A stretch of 64,000 nt of DNA from NCBI RefSeq assembly GCF_014779765.1, contig NZ_JACXZA010000001.1, positions 124,001 through 188,000 of the forward strand, written 5' to 3'. Each line of letters begins with the position of its first letter. Positions within the stretch are counted from its first letter, which is position 1. Position numbers and translations under genes: made by a program. A model generated the notes under the pieces. The model had not been told where the DNA came from and searched no databases. It saw only the letters and a list, made by a program, of their open reading frames with translations. The stretch is from Paenibacillus terricola (GTDB lineage Bacteria; Bacillota; Bacilli; Paenibacillales; Paenibacillaceae). Shown piece after piece: positions 1 to 7,452 of this stretch.

Positions 1-2
1 AT

Positions 3-698
3 TATGAGCGTTTGAAACAGCAGGCTTATCGGTATTGCCTCAACATTACAGCTGATCGTTGGGAGACTGAAGATCTCGCGCAAGAAGTGCTGCTTCGGAT
101 CGTGCGTGCATGTGAGAGCAATAGGTCACGAACAATCTCGAATGCTTATATCTACCGAATTGCAAGCAATGCTTGGAAGGACAAGTTGAAATCCGATAAG
201 CGTCATCTCCATGTATCAGATGAGGCGTTAGCTTCACATGCTGCGGCGGATGACAGCCTGACTGCAAGAGAACTGCTTGAAACGCTGGCGCATCGGTTAT
301 CCCCGCGAGCGATGGTTATTGTGCTGCTGATGGATGTGTTCGCCTTCACCGCCAGAGAGACGGCTGAATTTCTGCGTTCTGCAGAAGGCACCATTCAGGT
401 GACGCTTGGACGGGCACGTGTCAGACTGAAGAAGCTGGCGCAGTTGGCTGCAGCGGGACAAGAGCCGATAAGCCGGCCGGAGGACCTGTGCGGACCAGAT
501 CATCACGGGCACTTTGACCTCGACAAGCTCGTAGATGCTTTCAAACGGCGAGACGCTAAGGCGATATGCACCGCCTATCTTGCTCTCGTTAAACAGAAGA
601 TTATCATCAGCAAGCTAATGACGGTCAATGGCAGGCTTGCCTTCTATATGGAGGATCCCGATGGCAATCGGTTTATGATTACGGAACCGGGAATTTAG
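3..698 (+). CDS. ECF-type RNA polymerase sigma factor (5' end outside window)
   Basis: The frame is open to the left edge of the window, so the N-terminus is missing; the first TTG at 12 is probably internal. Region 2 is visible (YCLNITADRWETEDLAQEV, the DLAQE core-binding helix), followed by a linker and region 4 (LSPRAMVIVLLMDVFAFTARETAEFL, then the recognition helix near EGTIQVTLGRARVRLKKL). The last 55 residues form a tail that begins like a SnoaL-type extension (LVDAFKRRDAKAI), as found on several ECF groups. It ends in EDPDGNRFMITEPG, which looks like the end of a VOC/glyoxalase domain. Such proteins direct RNA polymerase to a small regulon. No anti-sigma gene is visible downstream. The sigma-factor call is firm; the ECF group and target are unknown. 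Confidence 0.85.
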   Translation, partial: YERLKQQAYRYCLNITADRWETEDLAQEVLLRIVRACESNRSRTISNAYIYRIASNAWKDKLKSDKRHLHVSDEALASHAAADDSLTARELLETLAHRLSPRAMVIVLLMDVFAFTARETAEFLRSAEGTIQVTLGRARVRLKKLAQLAAAGQEPISRPEDLCGPDHHGHFDLDKLVDAFKRRDAKAICTAYLALVKQKIIISKLMTVNGRLAFYMEDPDGNRFMITEPGI

Positions 699-770
699 TG
701 AATTTTTGGGTAGTTAACACTCGTGCTACCTCACCTCGAGCTCGGAGCTCCATGAGATGCAGAACATGGT

Positions 771-1104
771 TTAAGTGGTTTTTCGTACAAATCACCGCAA
801 TAGAAGACCAATGCTCGCCAGCTTGTACGATTTTTCGTACAAAGTCATCGCAAAGAAGACCAAAACTAGCCCGCTTGTACGATATTTCGTACAAATCACC
901 GCAATAGAAGACCAATGCTTGCCAGTTTGTACGATATTTCGTACAAAGCACCGCAATAGAAGACACATGCTTGCCTGCTTGTACGATTTTTCGTACAAAT
1001 CATAGCAATAGAGGACTAATGCCAGCCTATTTGTACGATTTTTCATACAAAGTCATCGCAATAGAAGACACATGCCTGCCAGTTTGTACGATTTTTCGTA
1101 CAAA
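771..1104. repeat. Tandem array of palindromes, 52-bp period
   Basis: Six complete 20-bp palindromes, arms TTGTACGA and TCGTACAA around TTTT (or TATT), start at 823, 875, 927, 979, 1031 and 1084. A seventh copy at 771-790 keeps only the right arm. The spacing is 52, 52, 52, 52 and 53 bp. The roughly 32-bp segments between palindromes are near-identical to each other (core around CACCGCAATAGAAGACCAATG), so this is a tandem repeat and not a CRISPR array. The copy at 1031 has one arm change (TCATACAA). The array fills the gap between the sigma factor gene and a VOC gene. Short open frames across it are repetitive by-products. Confidence 0.93.
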
Positions 1105-1201
1105 CTTCTTTTTGCACTTCGGGCAGGACTTAGCGTATCTAATAGAACGCTGCGTCGTTCATTAGAGGCTTAACCCAACTAGCGGATAAGAGAGGTACAT
1201 C

Positions 1202-1579
1202 GTGATGGGGAAAACACCGTTCTACGGCGTCGGGATTTGCGTCCCGGTCAGCGATTTGAAGCGTTCTACCGAATGGTACACGACAATGCTCGGGTTTGAA
1301 GTGACGTTCTACGATGAGCCCAAAGCCGCTGTTATGATGATGAACGATGAGAAGATTACGTTCTGCCTCGTGCAAGCCTATGACATCAAGCAACCAAGAT
1401 TCTCGCGCAATGATTACGGAGTCGGCCAATATTACATCTTCCACACGAAGGATGTACAGGGGGTTCATCGTTTACTTCAGGAGAAGGGGGCTAACGTCGG
1501 AGATATTCATGATCACGACGGCATTCAGGGTTTCTCGCTAATCGACCCTGACGGCAATCTGTATGGCGTGGTGAATTAG
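1202..1579 (+). CDS. VOC (glyoxalase/bleomycin resistance/dioxygenase) family protein
   Basis: The 125-residue product is one VOC module with two paired beta-alpha-beta-beta-beta units. The first unit opens with GVGICVPVSDLKRSTEWYTTMLGFEV. The second ends with GFSLIDPDGNLYGVVN, the usual metal-ligand and substrate-facing strand. Start GTG 1202 is followed at once by ATG 1205, and GAGAGG lies 8-11 nt upstream of both, so either could be used. VOC proteins bind a divalent metal and act on small molecules (glyoxalase, dioxygenase, drug binding), but the substrate cannot be read from the sequence. It lies directly after the palindrome array and stands alone. Confidence 0.8.
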   Translation: MMGKTPFYGVGICVPVSDLKRSTEWYTTMLGFEVTFYDEPKAAVMMMNDEKITFCLVQAYDIKQPRFSRNDYGVGQYYIFHTKDVQGVHRLLQEKGANVGDIHDHDGIQGFSLIDPDGNLYGVVN

Positions 1580-1748
1580 TAAGTAGTGTGAGATCACACT
1601 ACAGCGAAAGCCCCATGAGAAGGCCACTTGAATCGTGATCTTTAATGGGGTTATCTTATGTGTGAATTGGTAAAAAATGAAACCTTTGTCTTTTTCAACT
1701 CGTTTGAAATTAAGAGTGTCATAAACCGATAAGGCGGGGGTGTCTACC

Positions 1749-2345
1749 TTGAAGAGATGTGGACGAATCATAGTAATCCTATTTATCTTTACTGCTGTAT
1801 TAGTTGGTTGTGATCAATCAGAGCCTGTCGCAGCACCAGCACCAAGCAACATTGAAGCACCTAGCGCCAAACCTAGCGAAGAACTCTCCGATTTGCAAAA
1901 TGAAATAATTTCCTTGAAGCAGCAGTTGAAGGAGAAGGACGAGCAGATTGAGAAGCTTCAGGAAACGGTCAATTCGACGTTGTCTGTGGTCGATCATCTA
2001 TCCATCCTGCAAGAAAAGGAAGCCTCCTTATTCCAAGCGGCCAAATCCGTCTCCAAACAAAACTTCCCGATTCTATTGGACTACGGCGATCCCGTTCGCA
2101 AGGAAATTCTGAGCAGCATCGACTACGATTCATTAGATATTAGCGATAATGAACTGCTCCTATATGCTGCCCTGGGCATTGAAGGCGAAGAGATAGACAT
2201 CTCCCAACCCGTTCAAGTATCTCTCCTTGATTACATAAATGATGAATCGACAGAAGCTATTTCATTCTCCAAAGAGTTATCTCTCACGCTGGAACATCAA
2301 AACGGCAAATGGGTCGTCACCTTCTCCCCCCGAGCTTTTAAGTAA
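1749..2345 (+). CDS. Putative coiled-coil lipoprotein
   Basis: The product has a lipoprotein signal: basic MKRCGR, a hydrophobic stretch and the lipobox LVGC, so it should be lipidated and anchored outside the cell membrane. A charged, heptad-like coiled coil follows (around EISLKQQLKEKDEQIEKLQE), then a C-terminal globular part of about 110 residues with no recognised family. TTG 1749 is preferred because the G-rich ribosome binding site AAGGCGGGGG at 1731-1740 touches the upstream GTG 1740 but sits about 8 nt before the TTG. Cargo or partner is unknown. A strong terminator follows, so the gene is probably monocistronic. Confidence 0.65.
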   Translation: MKRCGRIIVILFIFTAVLVGCDQSEPVAAPAPSNIEAPSAKPSEELSDLQNEIISLKQQLKEKDEQIEKLQETVNSTLSVVDHLSILQEKEASLFQAAKSVSKQNFPILLDYGDPVRKEILSSIDYDSLDISDNELLLYAALGIEGEEIDISQPVQVSLLDYINDESTEAISFSKELSLTLEHQNGKWVVTFSPRAFK

Positions 2346-2362
2346 TTAACTAACTAATCACA

Positions 2363-2417
2363 GAACAGCAGAGGGAAATCAAAACCCTCTGCTGTTCCAA
2401 GTTTAATATATTTTTTG
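2363..2417 (+). terminator. Intrinsic terminator after lipoprotein gene
   Basis: A perfect 13-bp stem (GAACAGCAGAGGG at 2363-2375, CCCTCTGCTGTTC at 2385-2397) with a 9-nt loop is followed by a T-rich stretch. It lies between the lipoprotein gene and the convergent ABC permease gene and may serve both. The remaining roughly 180 bp up to 2599 shows no gene. Confidence 0.8.
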
Positions 2418-2598
2418 CCTTTGTTCGGCGATCCCTAATCGATAAACGAAGTGAATGAATGTTTCTGGAGAAGCGTCAGCGTTCGCCTTTGTGTCCGGGT
2501 TGTTTCCTTTTCTGAACCTATGTAATCAGAACAACCTGGACACAACAGCGATCGTAAGAAATATTCATTTACGCAGTGACCTCCGATTAGGTCGTCCG

Positions 2599-3411
2599 TC
2601 ACAAAGGCAAATCCCGCCGACTGAAGGCAATAATGCCCCCGACGTAACATGCCAGACCAATTAGCAGCAGAACGACCGATGCCACCACCGGGTCTCCGCC
2701 ACCCGCCGCAATCGCGCCCGGCCTGTACAGCGAGAAGATCGATACATACTTCAGCCACTCGACGCTGTCGCTCACCTTGGCGATCATATCAAGCCCGAAC
2801 ATGCCGAATACGATCGTGCCCGAAGTGCCAAGCGCCTTCTTCTCATCGTTCATAACCGCAGAGATAAGGAATGAGATGCCGCCTACCGCCGTGAACAGCA
2901 TCCATGCTACAAGGTTGAGCCGAATGAAGCGGGAGCCGTCGAACTCGAATTTGTCGCCGATGAACCAAGCGTTGCCAAGAAATCCTGACGCCGTAGTGAC
3001 CAACATAATGATCAACAGCCCGACCGCCACCACAGCAGCCTGCGTCGTTGCGACATGTCGTCGAGTCGTAGGCGTGGAGAGCAGATAAGCCATCGAACCC
3101 TGATCGACTAGTCTAGCCAGCAGCGCAATCGAAACCATGAGCGAGAAGATTGAGAGAAGAATCGGAAGAATGAGTCCGTAATATTCGCCGGAGATAAAAG
3201 CCTCCATGCTGCCGAAGCCGCCTTGAATGTTGAACGCATTAACGACGCCTTCCGGCATCGATTTAAGCAGATCATTAAGCGCGTCCGTATTCGCGGCCAT
3301 ACCGGGATAGAGCCAGAACATAAGCAGAATATAGAAAGCCGAGCCGAAGGCATAGTTGCTGATGCCTTTCATATTGGTCCTCATCATTTGCTTGAACAGC
3401 GGCGCATTCAT
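2599..3411 (-). CDS. ABC-2 type transporter permease
   Basis: This 270-residue integral membrane protein has about six hydrophobic segments (for example YGLILPILLSIFSLMVSIALLARL and AAVVAVGLLIIMLVTTASGFLG). Its layout is typical of ABC-2 permeases: a first TM, a long extracytoplasmic loop, then a block of TMs with STPTTRR in a cytoplasmic loop. Its ATG overlaps the stop of the upstream ATPase gene by four bases, so the two are co-translated and probably form one exporter. The substrate is unknown; relatives export drugs, peptides or lipids. A divergent TetR regulator and its inverted repeats lie just beyond the ATPase gene, suggesting inducible expression. Confidence 0.82.
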   Translation of the reverse strand: MNAPLFKQMMRTNMKGISNYAFGSAFYILLMFWLYPGMAANTDALNDLLKSMPEGVVNAFNIQGGFGSMEAFISGEYYGLILPILLSIFSLMVSIALLARLVDQGSMAYLLSTPTTRRHVATTQAAVVAVGLLIIMLVTTASGFLGNAWFIGDKFEFDGSRFIRLNLVAWMLFTAVGGISFLISAVMNDEKKALGTSGTIVFGMFGLDMIAKVSDSVEWLKYVSIFSLYRPGAIAAGGGDPVVASVVLLLIGLACYVGGIIAFSRRDLPL

Positions 3412-4298
3412 CGTGCGTTATCCCTCCGATCATAGTAATGCATGAAGACCTGCTCGAGATTCTGGGCGGTAATATCGAGGGAACGTATGTGATACTTCGA
3501 GGCTTCCTGAATCAGTTCATTATAATTACCCTGTACGGCAACCGTAACCGAGCGATCATCGCGAGACTCAACTGGAATCTGACCATTCTGAGCAAAATGC
3601 TCCGCATCCTCCGCACGCTCGAACACGATGACAACAAGCTTGCGCTGCAGCGATTGAAGCTCATGAATGTCGTTGACGGCGACGATACGGCCGTCCTTGA
3701 TGATCGCGGCGCGGTCGCAAGTCCGCTCGATCTCTGGGAAGCTGTGATAGGACATCAGGAAGGTCGTTCCTTTCGCTTTCTCCTCGAGCACCAGATCGAT
3801 GAACGTCTGCTGCATGAGTGGATCAAGGCCGGACGTTGGCTCGTCCAGAATGACCAGGGCAGGATCGTGCATGAACGCGGCGACGATGCCAACCTTCTGT
3901 TTCATGCCCTTGGACATTTTGCGAATCGGTGTCGTGTCGTCGAACTGCAGCCTTTCGATTAATCGAGCTCGCTTGTCGGATGAATCGCCCCGCTGCATGG
4001 CAGCTATAAACGAGAGAAAGCTTCTGCCTGTCATCCCTTCAATGAAGGCAATCTCACCGGGCAGATAACCGACCATCCGCTGCACAGCACCTTGCTCCTT
4101 CCAGCAATCCAGGCCATTAATCGTGGCGCGGCCGCGGTCTGGCTTCATGAAGCCCATAATGTGCCGAATCGTCGTTGATTTGCCTGCGCCGTTCGGTCCT
4201 AGAAAGCCGAACACTTCACCTTGCTTCACCGTGAACGAAACGTCTACAATGCCTCGTCCGCTGGCGAACTGCTTCGTCAGACCCTCAACGATTAGCAT
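3408..4298 (-). CDS. ABC transporter ATP-binding protein
   Basis: This is the nucleotide-binding subunit of the exporter with the adjacent permease. Visible motifs are Walker A GPNGAGKST (residues 34-42), a degenerate signature MSKGMKQK (about 128-135) and Walker B LVILDEP followed by TSGLDP (about 148-160). The C-terminal 80 residues are an extra domain of the type seen on CcmA/YhaQ-like export ATPases. The start chosen is ATG 4298, preceded by GGGAGG and GGAG. An upstream in-frame start at 4334 would add 12 unlikely residues (NYITDVGGGRS). The gene is transcribed away from the tetR-like gene across a 290-bp operator region. Confidence 0.9.
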   Translation of the reverse strand: MLIVEGLTKQFASGRGIVDVSFTVKQGEVFGFLGPNGAGKSTTIRHIMGFMKPDRGRATINGLDCWKEQGAVQRMVGYLPGEIAFIEGMTGRSFLSFIAAMQRGDSSDKRARLIERLQFDDTTPIRKMSKGMKQKVGIVAAFMHDPALVILDEPTSGLDPLMQQTFIDLVLEEKAKGTTFLMSYHSFPEIERTCDRAAIIKDGRIVAVNDIHELQSLQRKLVVIVFERAEDAEHFAQNGQIPVESRDDRSVTVAVQGNYNELIQEASKYHIRSLDITAQNLEQVFMHYYDRRDNAR

Positions 4299-4444
4299 AC
4301 TCCTGCCGCCTCCCACATCCGTAATGTAGTTCAAAAAGTAAGCAGTGACTTCCGGTTCTCATGTAGCACAACACTTACGCTCCGATCCTCATTCCCCGCT
4401 TGATCCAACCTTCTTGGTGCTGAAAACGCACTTTCTAACATGCA

Positions 4445-4458
4445 CTAGAATGTTCTAG
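4445..4458. promoter_or_regulatory. Short palindrome in divergent intergenic region
   Basis: CTAGAA-TG-TTCTAG is a perfect 6-bp-arm palindrome immediately left of the first TetR-type inverted repeat. Its sequence is unrelated to the two larger repeats, so it may be a separate site or part of a core promoter. Confidence 0.35.
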
Positions 4459-4459
4459 A

Positions 4460-4488
4460 TATGAAATATTTTATTGTTTTATTTCATA
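4460..4488. promoter_or_regulatory. Probable TetR operator, copy 1
   Basis: TATGAAATA (4460-4468) and TATTTCATA (4480-4488) form an inverted repeat with an 11-nt spacer. It shares its arms with a second copy 67 bp downstream. Both lie between the divergent ABC exporter genes and the tetR-like gene, where autoregulating TetR proteins normally bind. Confidence 0.6.
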
Positions 4489-4525
4489 ACATATGATAGT
4501 TTTAGCAATTGAAGAAGTCAATGGA

Positions 4526-4557
4526 TTATGAAATATAGATAAGCTTGTATTTCATAA
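4526..4557. promoter_or_regulatory. Probable TetR operator, copy 2
   Basis: TTATGAAATA (4526-4535) and TATTTCATAA (4548-4557) form a perfect 10-bp inverted repeat with a 12-nt spacer, ending 30 nt before the tetR-like start codon. It is the better conserved of the pair and would overlap the promoter or leader of the tetR-MFS unit. Confidence 0.65.
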
Positions 4558-4587
4558 CCTCCGAGATCAGGCAGATAGGAGGGCATA

Positions 4588-5193
4588 ATGAACGGATTCG
4601 AGAGACGAAAGTCTGCGATTAAAGAGAAGATCATGAACACGGTATTGGAGATGCTCCGAACCTGCGAACCGCGGAATATTCGGATTGCAGATATTGCAGC
4701 GGCGGCGGATGTTTCTCAGGTCACGATCTATAACTATTTTGGCAATAAGGATGCGCTTGTTCGTGAATCGATCAGAAAGTACATGAACTCGAATTATGCC
4801 CGATTCGAGCAGTTTATGAACGGCAATCCGACGCTGAAGGAAATTGTTCAATACACGATCAAGTTGGATAAAGAGACGTTCGAGACGTATTCGCCGGCGA
4901 TGTTTCAGCAGATGCTCACTTCCGATCCGGAGCTTGCCAGCTACATCGAAGTGCTGTACCGGGAGCAGGCGGCGCCGATGCTTGTACGCATTATTGAAGA
5001 GGGCAAGAAGAAGGGCGAGATAGCGGAGTCGATGTCGACCTCGACGATTATGGCTTACATCGGCATGCTTAAGCAGCAGTCGCACACACTGTTGGAGTTA
5101 GCGCACCAGAGCGGCAGAAGCGGCGAATTTATGGAGGAGATTATCAATCTGTTCTTCTACGGCATTCGCGGCGAGGAGCCTGGACGATCCTGA
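4588..5193 (+). CDS. TetR/AcrR family transcriptional regulator
   Basis: The 201-residue protein has an N-terminal TetR helix-turn-helix (RIADIAAAADVSQVTIYNYFGNKDALV, residues about 31-57). An all-helical ligand-binding and dimer domain follows without clear family motifs. The start ATG 4588 follows AGGAGG at 4577-4582. It is divergent from an ABC-2 exporter pair and only about 50 bp upstream of a co-directional MFS exporter. Two matching inverted repeats occupy the divergent region. The inference is a drug- or metabolite-responsive repressor controlling both exporters and itself. Confidence 0.88.
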   Translation: MNGFERRKSAIKEKIMNTVLEMLRTCEPRNIRIADIAAAADVSQVTIYNYFGNKDALVRESIRKYMNSNYARFEQFMNGNPTLKEIVQYTIKLDKETFETYSPAMFQQMLTSDPELASYIEVLYREQAAPMLVRIIEEGKKKGEIAESMSTSTIMAYIGMLKQQSHTLLELAHQSGRSGEFMEEIINLFFYGIRGEEPGRS

Positions 5194-5241
5194 TCGTAGC
5201 AATTATACGAGACAATTCATTAGTGAAGCGGGAGGATGGCA

Positions 5242-6840
5242 GTGAACAATCCATCTATCAACACGAGGCTGGTACTGCTCGGCCTTATTCTTGGTATGTT
5301 CTTCAGCGCGCTGGAACAGACCATTGTCGGTACGGCGATGCCTACCATCATTGCAGATTTGCAAGGCTTTGAGATTTTTGCATGGGTAACGACTGCTTAT
5401 CTCATTACATCTACAGTCGTCGTGCCCATCGTCGGCAAAATGTCCGATATGTACGGCAGGCGGCTGCTCTATCTTATCGGCGCCATTATTTTCGCGGTCG
5501 GCTCCGCATTGTGTGCCACTGCGCACACTATGGAGATGCTCGTTATATTCCGCGCAGTCCAAGGGATTGGCGGAGGCATGTTGATGCCGCTGTCGCAGAC
5601 GATAGTTGGCGATATCTTCACGGCTGAACAACGTGCGAAGTGGCAAGGCGTGTTTGGTGCTATTTTCGCGCTGAGCTCGGTTATTGGTCCATTCATCGGC
5701 GGCGTCATCGTTGACCACATTAGCTGGCATTGGATCTTCTTGATGAATCTGCCGTTTGGTATTTTGTGTGCGGTCCTTATTTTTATCGGTATGAAAAATG
5801 AAACAGTCAAACACAAAGGCAAGGCGAATATCGACTACTTCGGCATATTGACGTTAGTTCCGGGACTAGTGCTCCTGCTGCTCGGCCTTACATTCGCAGG
5901 AGATAAATTCGAATGGGCGTCCGCAACGAGCTATTGGGTGTTCGGCGGCGCGATTGTATTCATTCTGCTGTTCCTCTATGCAGAGAGCAAAGCGAAGGAG
6001 CCTGTGCTTGATCTGTCGCTGTTCCGCAACCGCGTCTTCGCAGTGACGAATGCTTTGGGCTTCCTGCTTGGTCTCGGCATGTTCGGCGCCATTATGTTCG
6101 TGCCGCTCTACATGCAGGGCATTCTTGGCGTTAGCCCAACGAGAGCAGGTTCGACGATGACGCCGATGATGATTGCGCTTATCGTCTCCAGCGTTATTGG
6201 CGGCCAGCTGCTGCTTCGGGTGCCGTATCGGACGGTACTCACTGCCGGTATGATCATCTCGACAGGCGGTTTCTATTTGATTAGTACGCTTGGCCTTGAA
6301 TCGTCGGAATGGACGGCTTACATCTATATGGTCATTCTTGGCCTTGGCATGGGCCTTGTTATGCCAACGTTGATGATTGCCGTACAGAACGAGTACGACA
6401 AAGAGCGGCTCGGAACAGTTACGTCTGCTGCAACGTTCTTCCGTTCCATCGGGGGCACGATCGGCATGACGATTCTGAGCGTTGTGATGAACCACTCGCT
6501 CAAGTCAAACGTCGATTCGCTGGCAGCAGAGGAGCAGGCGAAGGGCAATGGCGCGGTAGTGGATGTTGTGAAGGGCATTCAAGACAGCGGCAATGACCTG
6601 TACAGTGTTATCGTTGCACCAGATCGGGCTCAGCTGCCAGAAGACTTGAAGGCCGATATTGTTCATTACATTCAGTTGGCATGGTCGAAGGCATTCACGA
6701 CGGTTGGTTTATCGGGACTTATCTTCATTGCGCTAGGTATTCTCGTCGCATTGCTGGTCGGCAACAAGCGCATTCAACGCGATAGCGGCGCAGCAGCTGC
6801 AGGGAATGTAGAAGCAGGTCAGGTTAAATTGAGTAAGTAA
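5242..6840 (+). CDS. MFS multidrug transporter, DHA2 family (14 TM, EmrB/QacA type)
   Basis: About 530 residues with 14 hydrophobic segments. Family motifs are visible: LGMFFSALEQTIVGTAMPTII in TM1 and GKMSDMYGRRLLYLIG (motif A, loop 2-3). GGGMLMPLSQTIVGDIF and GVFGAIFALSSVIGPFIGG (motif C) mark a proton-driven antiporter. It likely exports hydrophobic drugs or toxic metabolites across the cell membrane. GTG 5242 is preferred to ATG 5236 because GGAGG at 5231-5235 directly abuts the ATG but lies 6 nt before the GTG. It probably forms an operon with the upstream tetR-like gene. The specific substrate is unknown. Confidence 0.9.
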   Translation: MNNPSINTRLVLLGLILGMFFSALEQTIVGTAMPTIIADLQGFEIFAWVTTAYLITSTVVVPIVGKMSDMYGRRLLYLIGAIIFAVGSALCATAHTMEMLVIFRAVQGIGGGMLMPLSQTIVGDIFTAEQRAKWQGVFGAIFALSSVIGPFIGGVIVDHISWHWIFLMNLPFGILCAVLIFIGMKNETVKHKGKANIDYFGILTLVPGLVLLLLGLTFAGDKFEWASATSYWVFGGAIVFILLFLYAESKAKEPVLDLSLFRNRVFAVTNALGFLLGLGMFGAIMFVPLYMQGILGVSPTRAGSTMTPMMIALIVSSVIGGQLLLRVPYRTVLTAGMIISTGGFYLISTLGLESSEWTAYIYMVILGLGMGLVMPTLMIAVQNEYDKERLGTVTSAATFFRSIGGTIGMTILSVVMNHSLKSNVDSLAAEEQAKGNGAVVDVVKGIQDSGNDLYSVIVAPDRAQLPEDLKADIVHYIQLAWSKAFTTVGLSGLIFIALGILVALLVGNKRIQRDSGAAAAGNVEAGQVKLSK

Positions 6841-6926
6841 GACTGCAAACAGTCAATGGAACGAGAGCTATTATCCAAAAGCGATTCAGGACTATTAATT
6901 CAGGAATTATGACTCATATTTAAAAT

Positions 6927-6976
6927 CACAAAAACCGTCAATCCATTACGCAAATACTGGAGCGACGGTTTTTGTG
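6927..6976. terminator. Terminator-like hairpin after MFS gene
   Basis: CACAAAAACCGTC (6927-6939) pairs with GACGGTTTTTGTG (6964-6976) as a perfect 13-bp stem. The loop is 24 nt, and the T-run is contained in the descending arm. It marks the end of the tetR-MFS unit. Confidence 0.65.
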
Positions 6977-7029
6977 TGCACTCGCATCCAAGCACGCAGT
7001 ATCTTTACACGCCTTTGTTCCGCTACAAT

Positions 7030-7330
7030 CCGCTTCAGGGTTCAAGATATATAAATGTGTTGCGAGTGATCGAAGGAACATCAATCGGCGGTGACTGGTG
7101 AACACGTACGAACAAAGTTTGCAGACGACTGACCGTACCTAGATACAGCGAACAATCAGCTTTGCCGCTTAGGCGGCAAGAGCGGGCACACGTTCTCAAG
7201 TAGTCAAAGCCGCGTCCTTGTGAGGAGTCCAGAGGTAAAGGTTTCCGCAAGGAAACCACATCGGGAGCATACGCTTACGACCTTTGGGGCCCTCCCTTGC
7301 AGGGAGGGTTTGGGTGGGTAGAGCGATCTA
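7030..7330. other. Non-coding stretch with several strong hairpins; possible structured RNA or interspersed repeat
   Basis: No convincing gene lies between 6977 and 7452. The stretch holds three compact perfect hairpins. They are TTGCCGC/GCGGCAA with loop TTAG (7162-7179), GGTTTCC/GGAAACC closed by a GCAA tetraloop (7240-7257), and CCCTCCCT/AGGGAGGG with loop TGC (7290-7308). A GNRA-type loop and clustered stems suggest a structured RNA or a mobile intergenic repeat; neither could be assigned to a known family. A short open frame on the minus strand (7035-7259) lacks a ribosome binding site and crosses the stems. Confidence 0.4.
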
Positions 7331-7452
7331 TCAGTTTATTTATGACATCTCATTAATATTATTTATTACACACTATTGGATCAATGTGATATATTAAATG
7401 CAACTTAAAGAAACAACGAGATACATAATGGTGCAGAGAGGGGGAGAGCTTC

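Noticed and set aside
771-1104. CRISPR array
   Set aside because: Repeats are regular and palindromic, but the segments between them are near-identical and no cas genes are present; it is a tandem repeat.
679-1165. Overlapping open frames of 60-95 residues on both strands across the palindrome array
   Set aside because: They translate the same repeat over and over, lack ribosome sites and occur on both strands, as expected for repeat-derived frames.
2435-2598. Gene in the gap between the lipoprotein and the ABC permease
   Set aside because: The open frames there are out of frame with both neighbours, lack ribosome sites and overlap the permease 3' end.
7035-7259. Minus-strand 74-residue open frame upstream of ccpN
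   Set aside because: No ribosome binding site, crosses strong hairpins and has an odd Cys/Arg/Ser-rich composition; more likely a by-product of a structured element.
7261-7330. T-box or other aminoacyl-tRNA leader (GGGTGGGTAG)
   Set aside because: The sequence lacks the T-box AGGGTGGNACCGCG core and the downstream genes are not amino-acid or tRNA-ligase genes.
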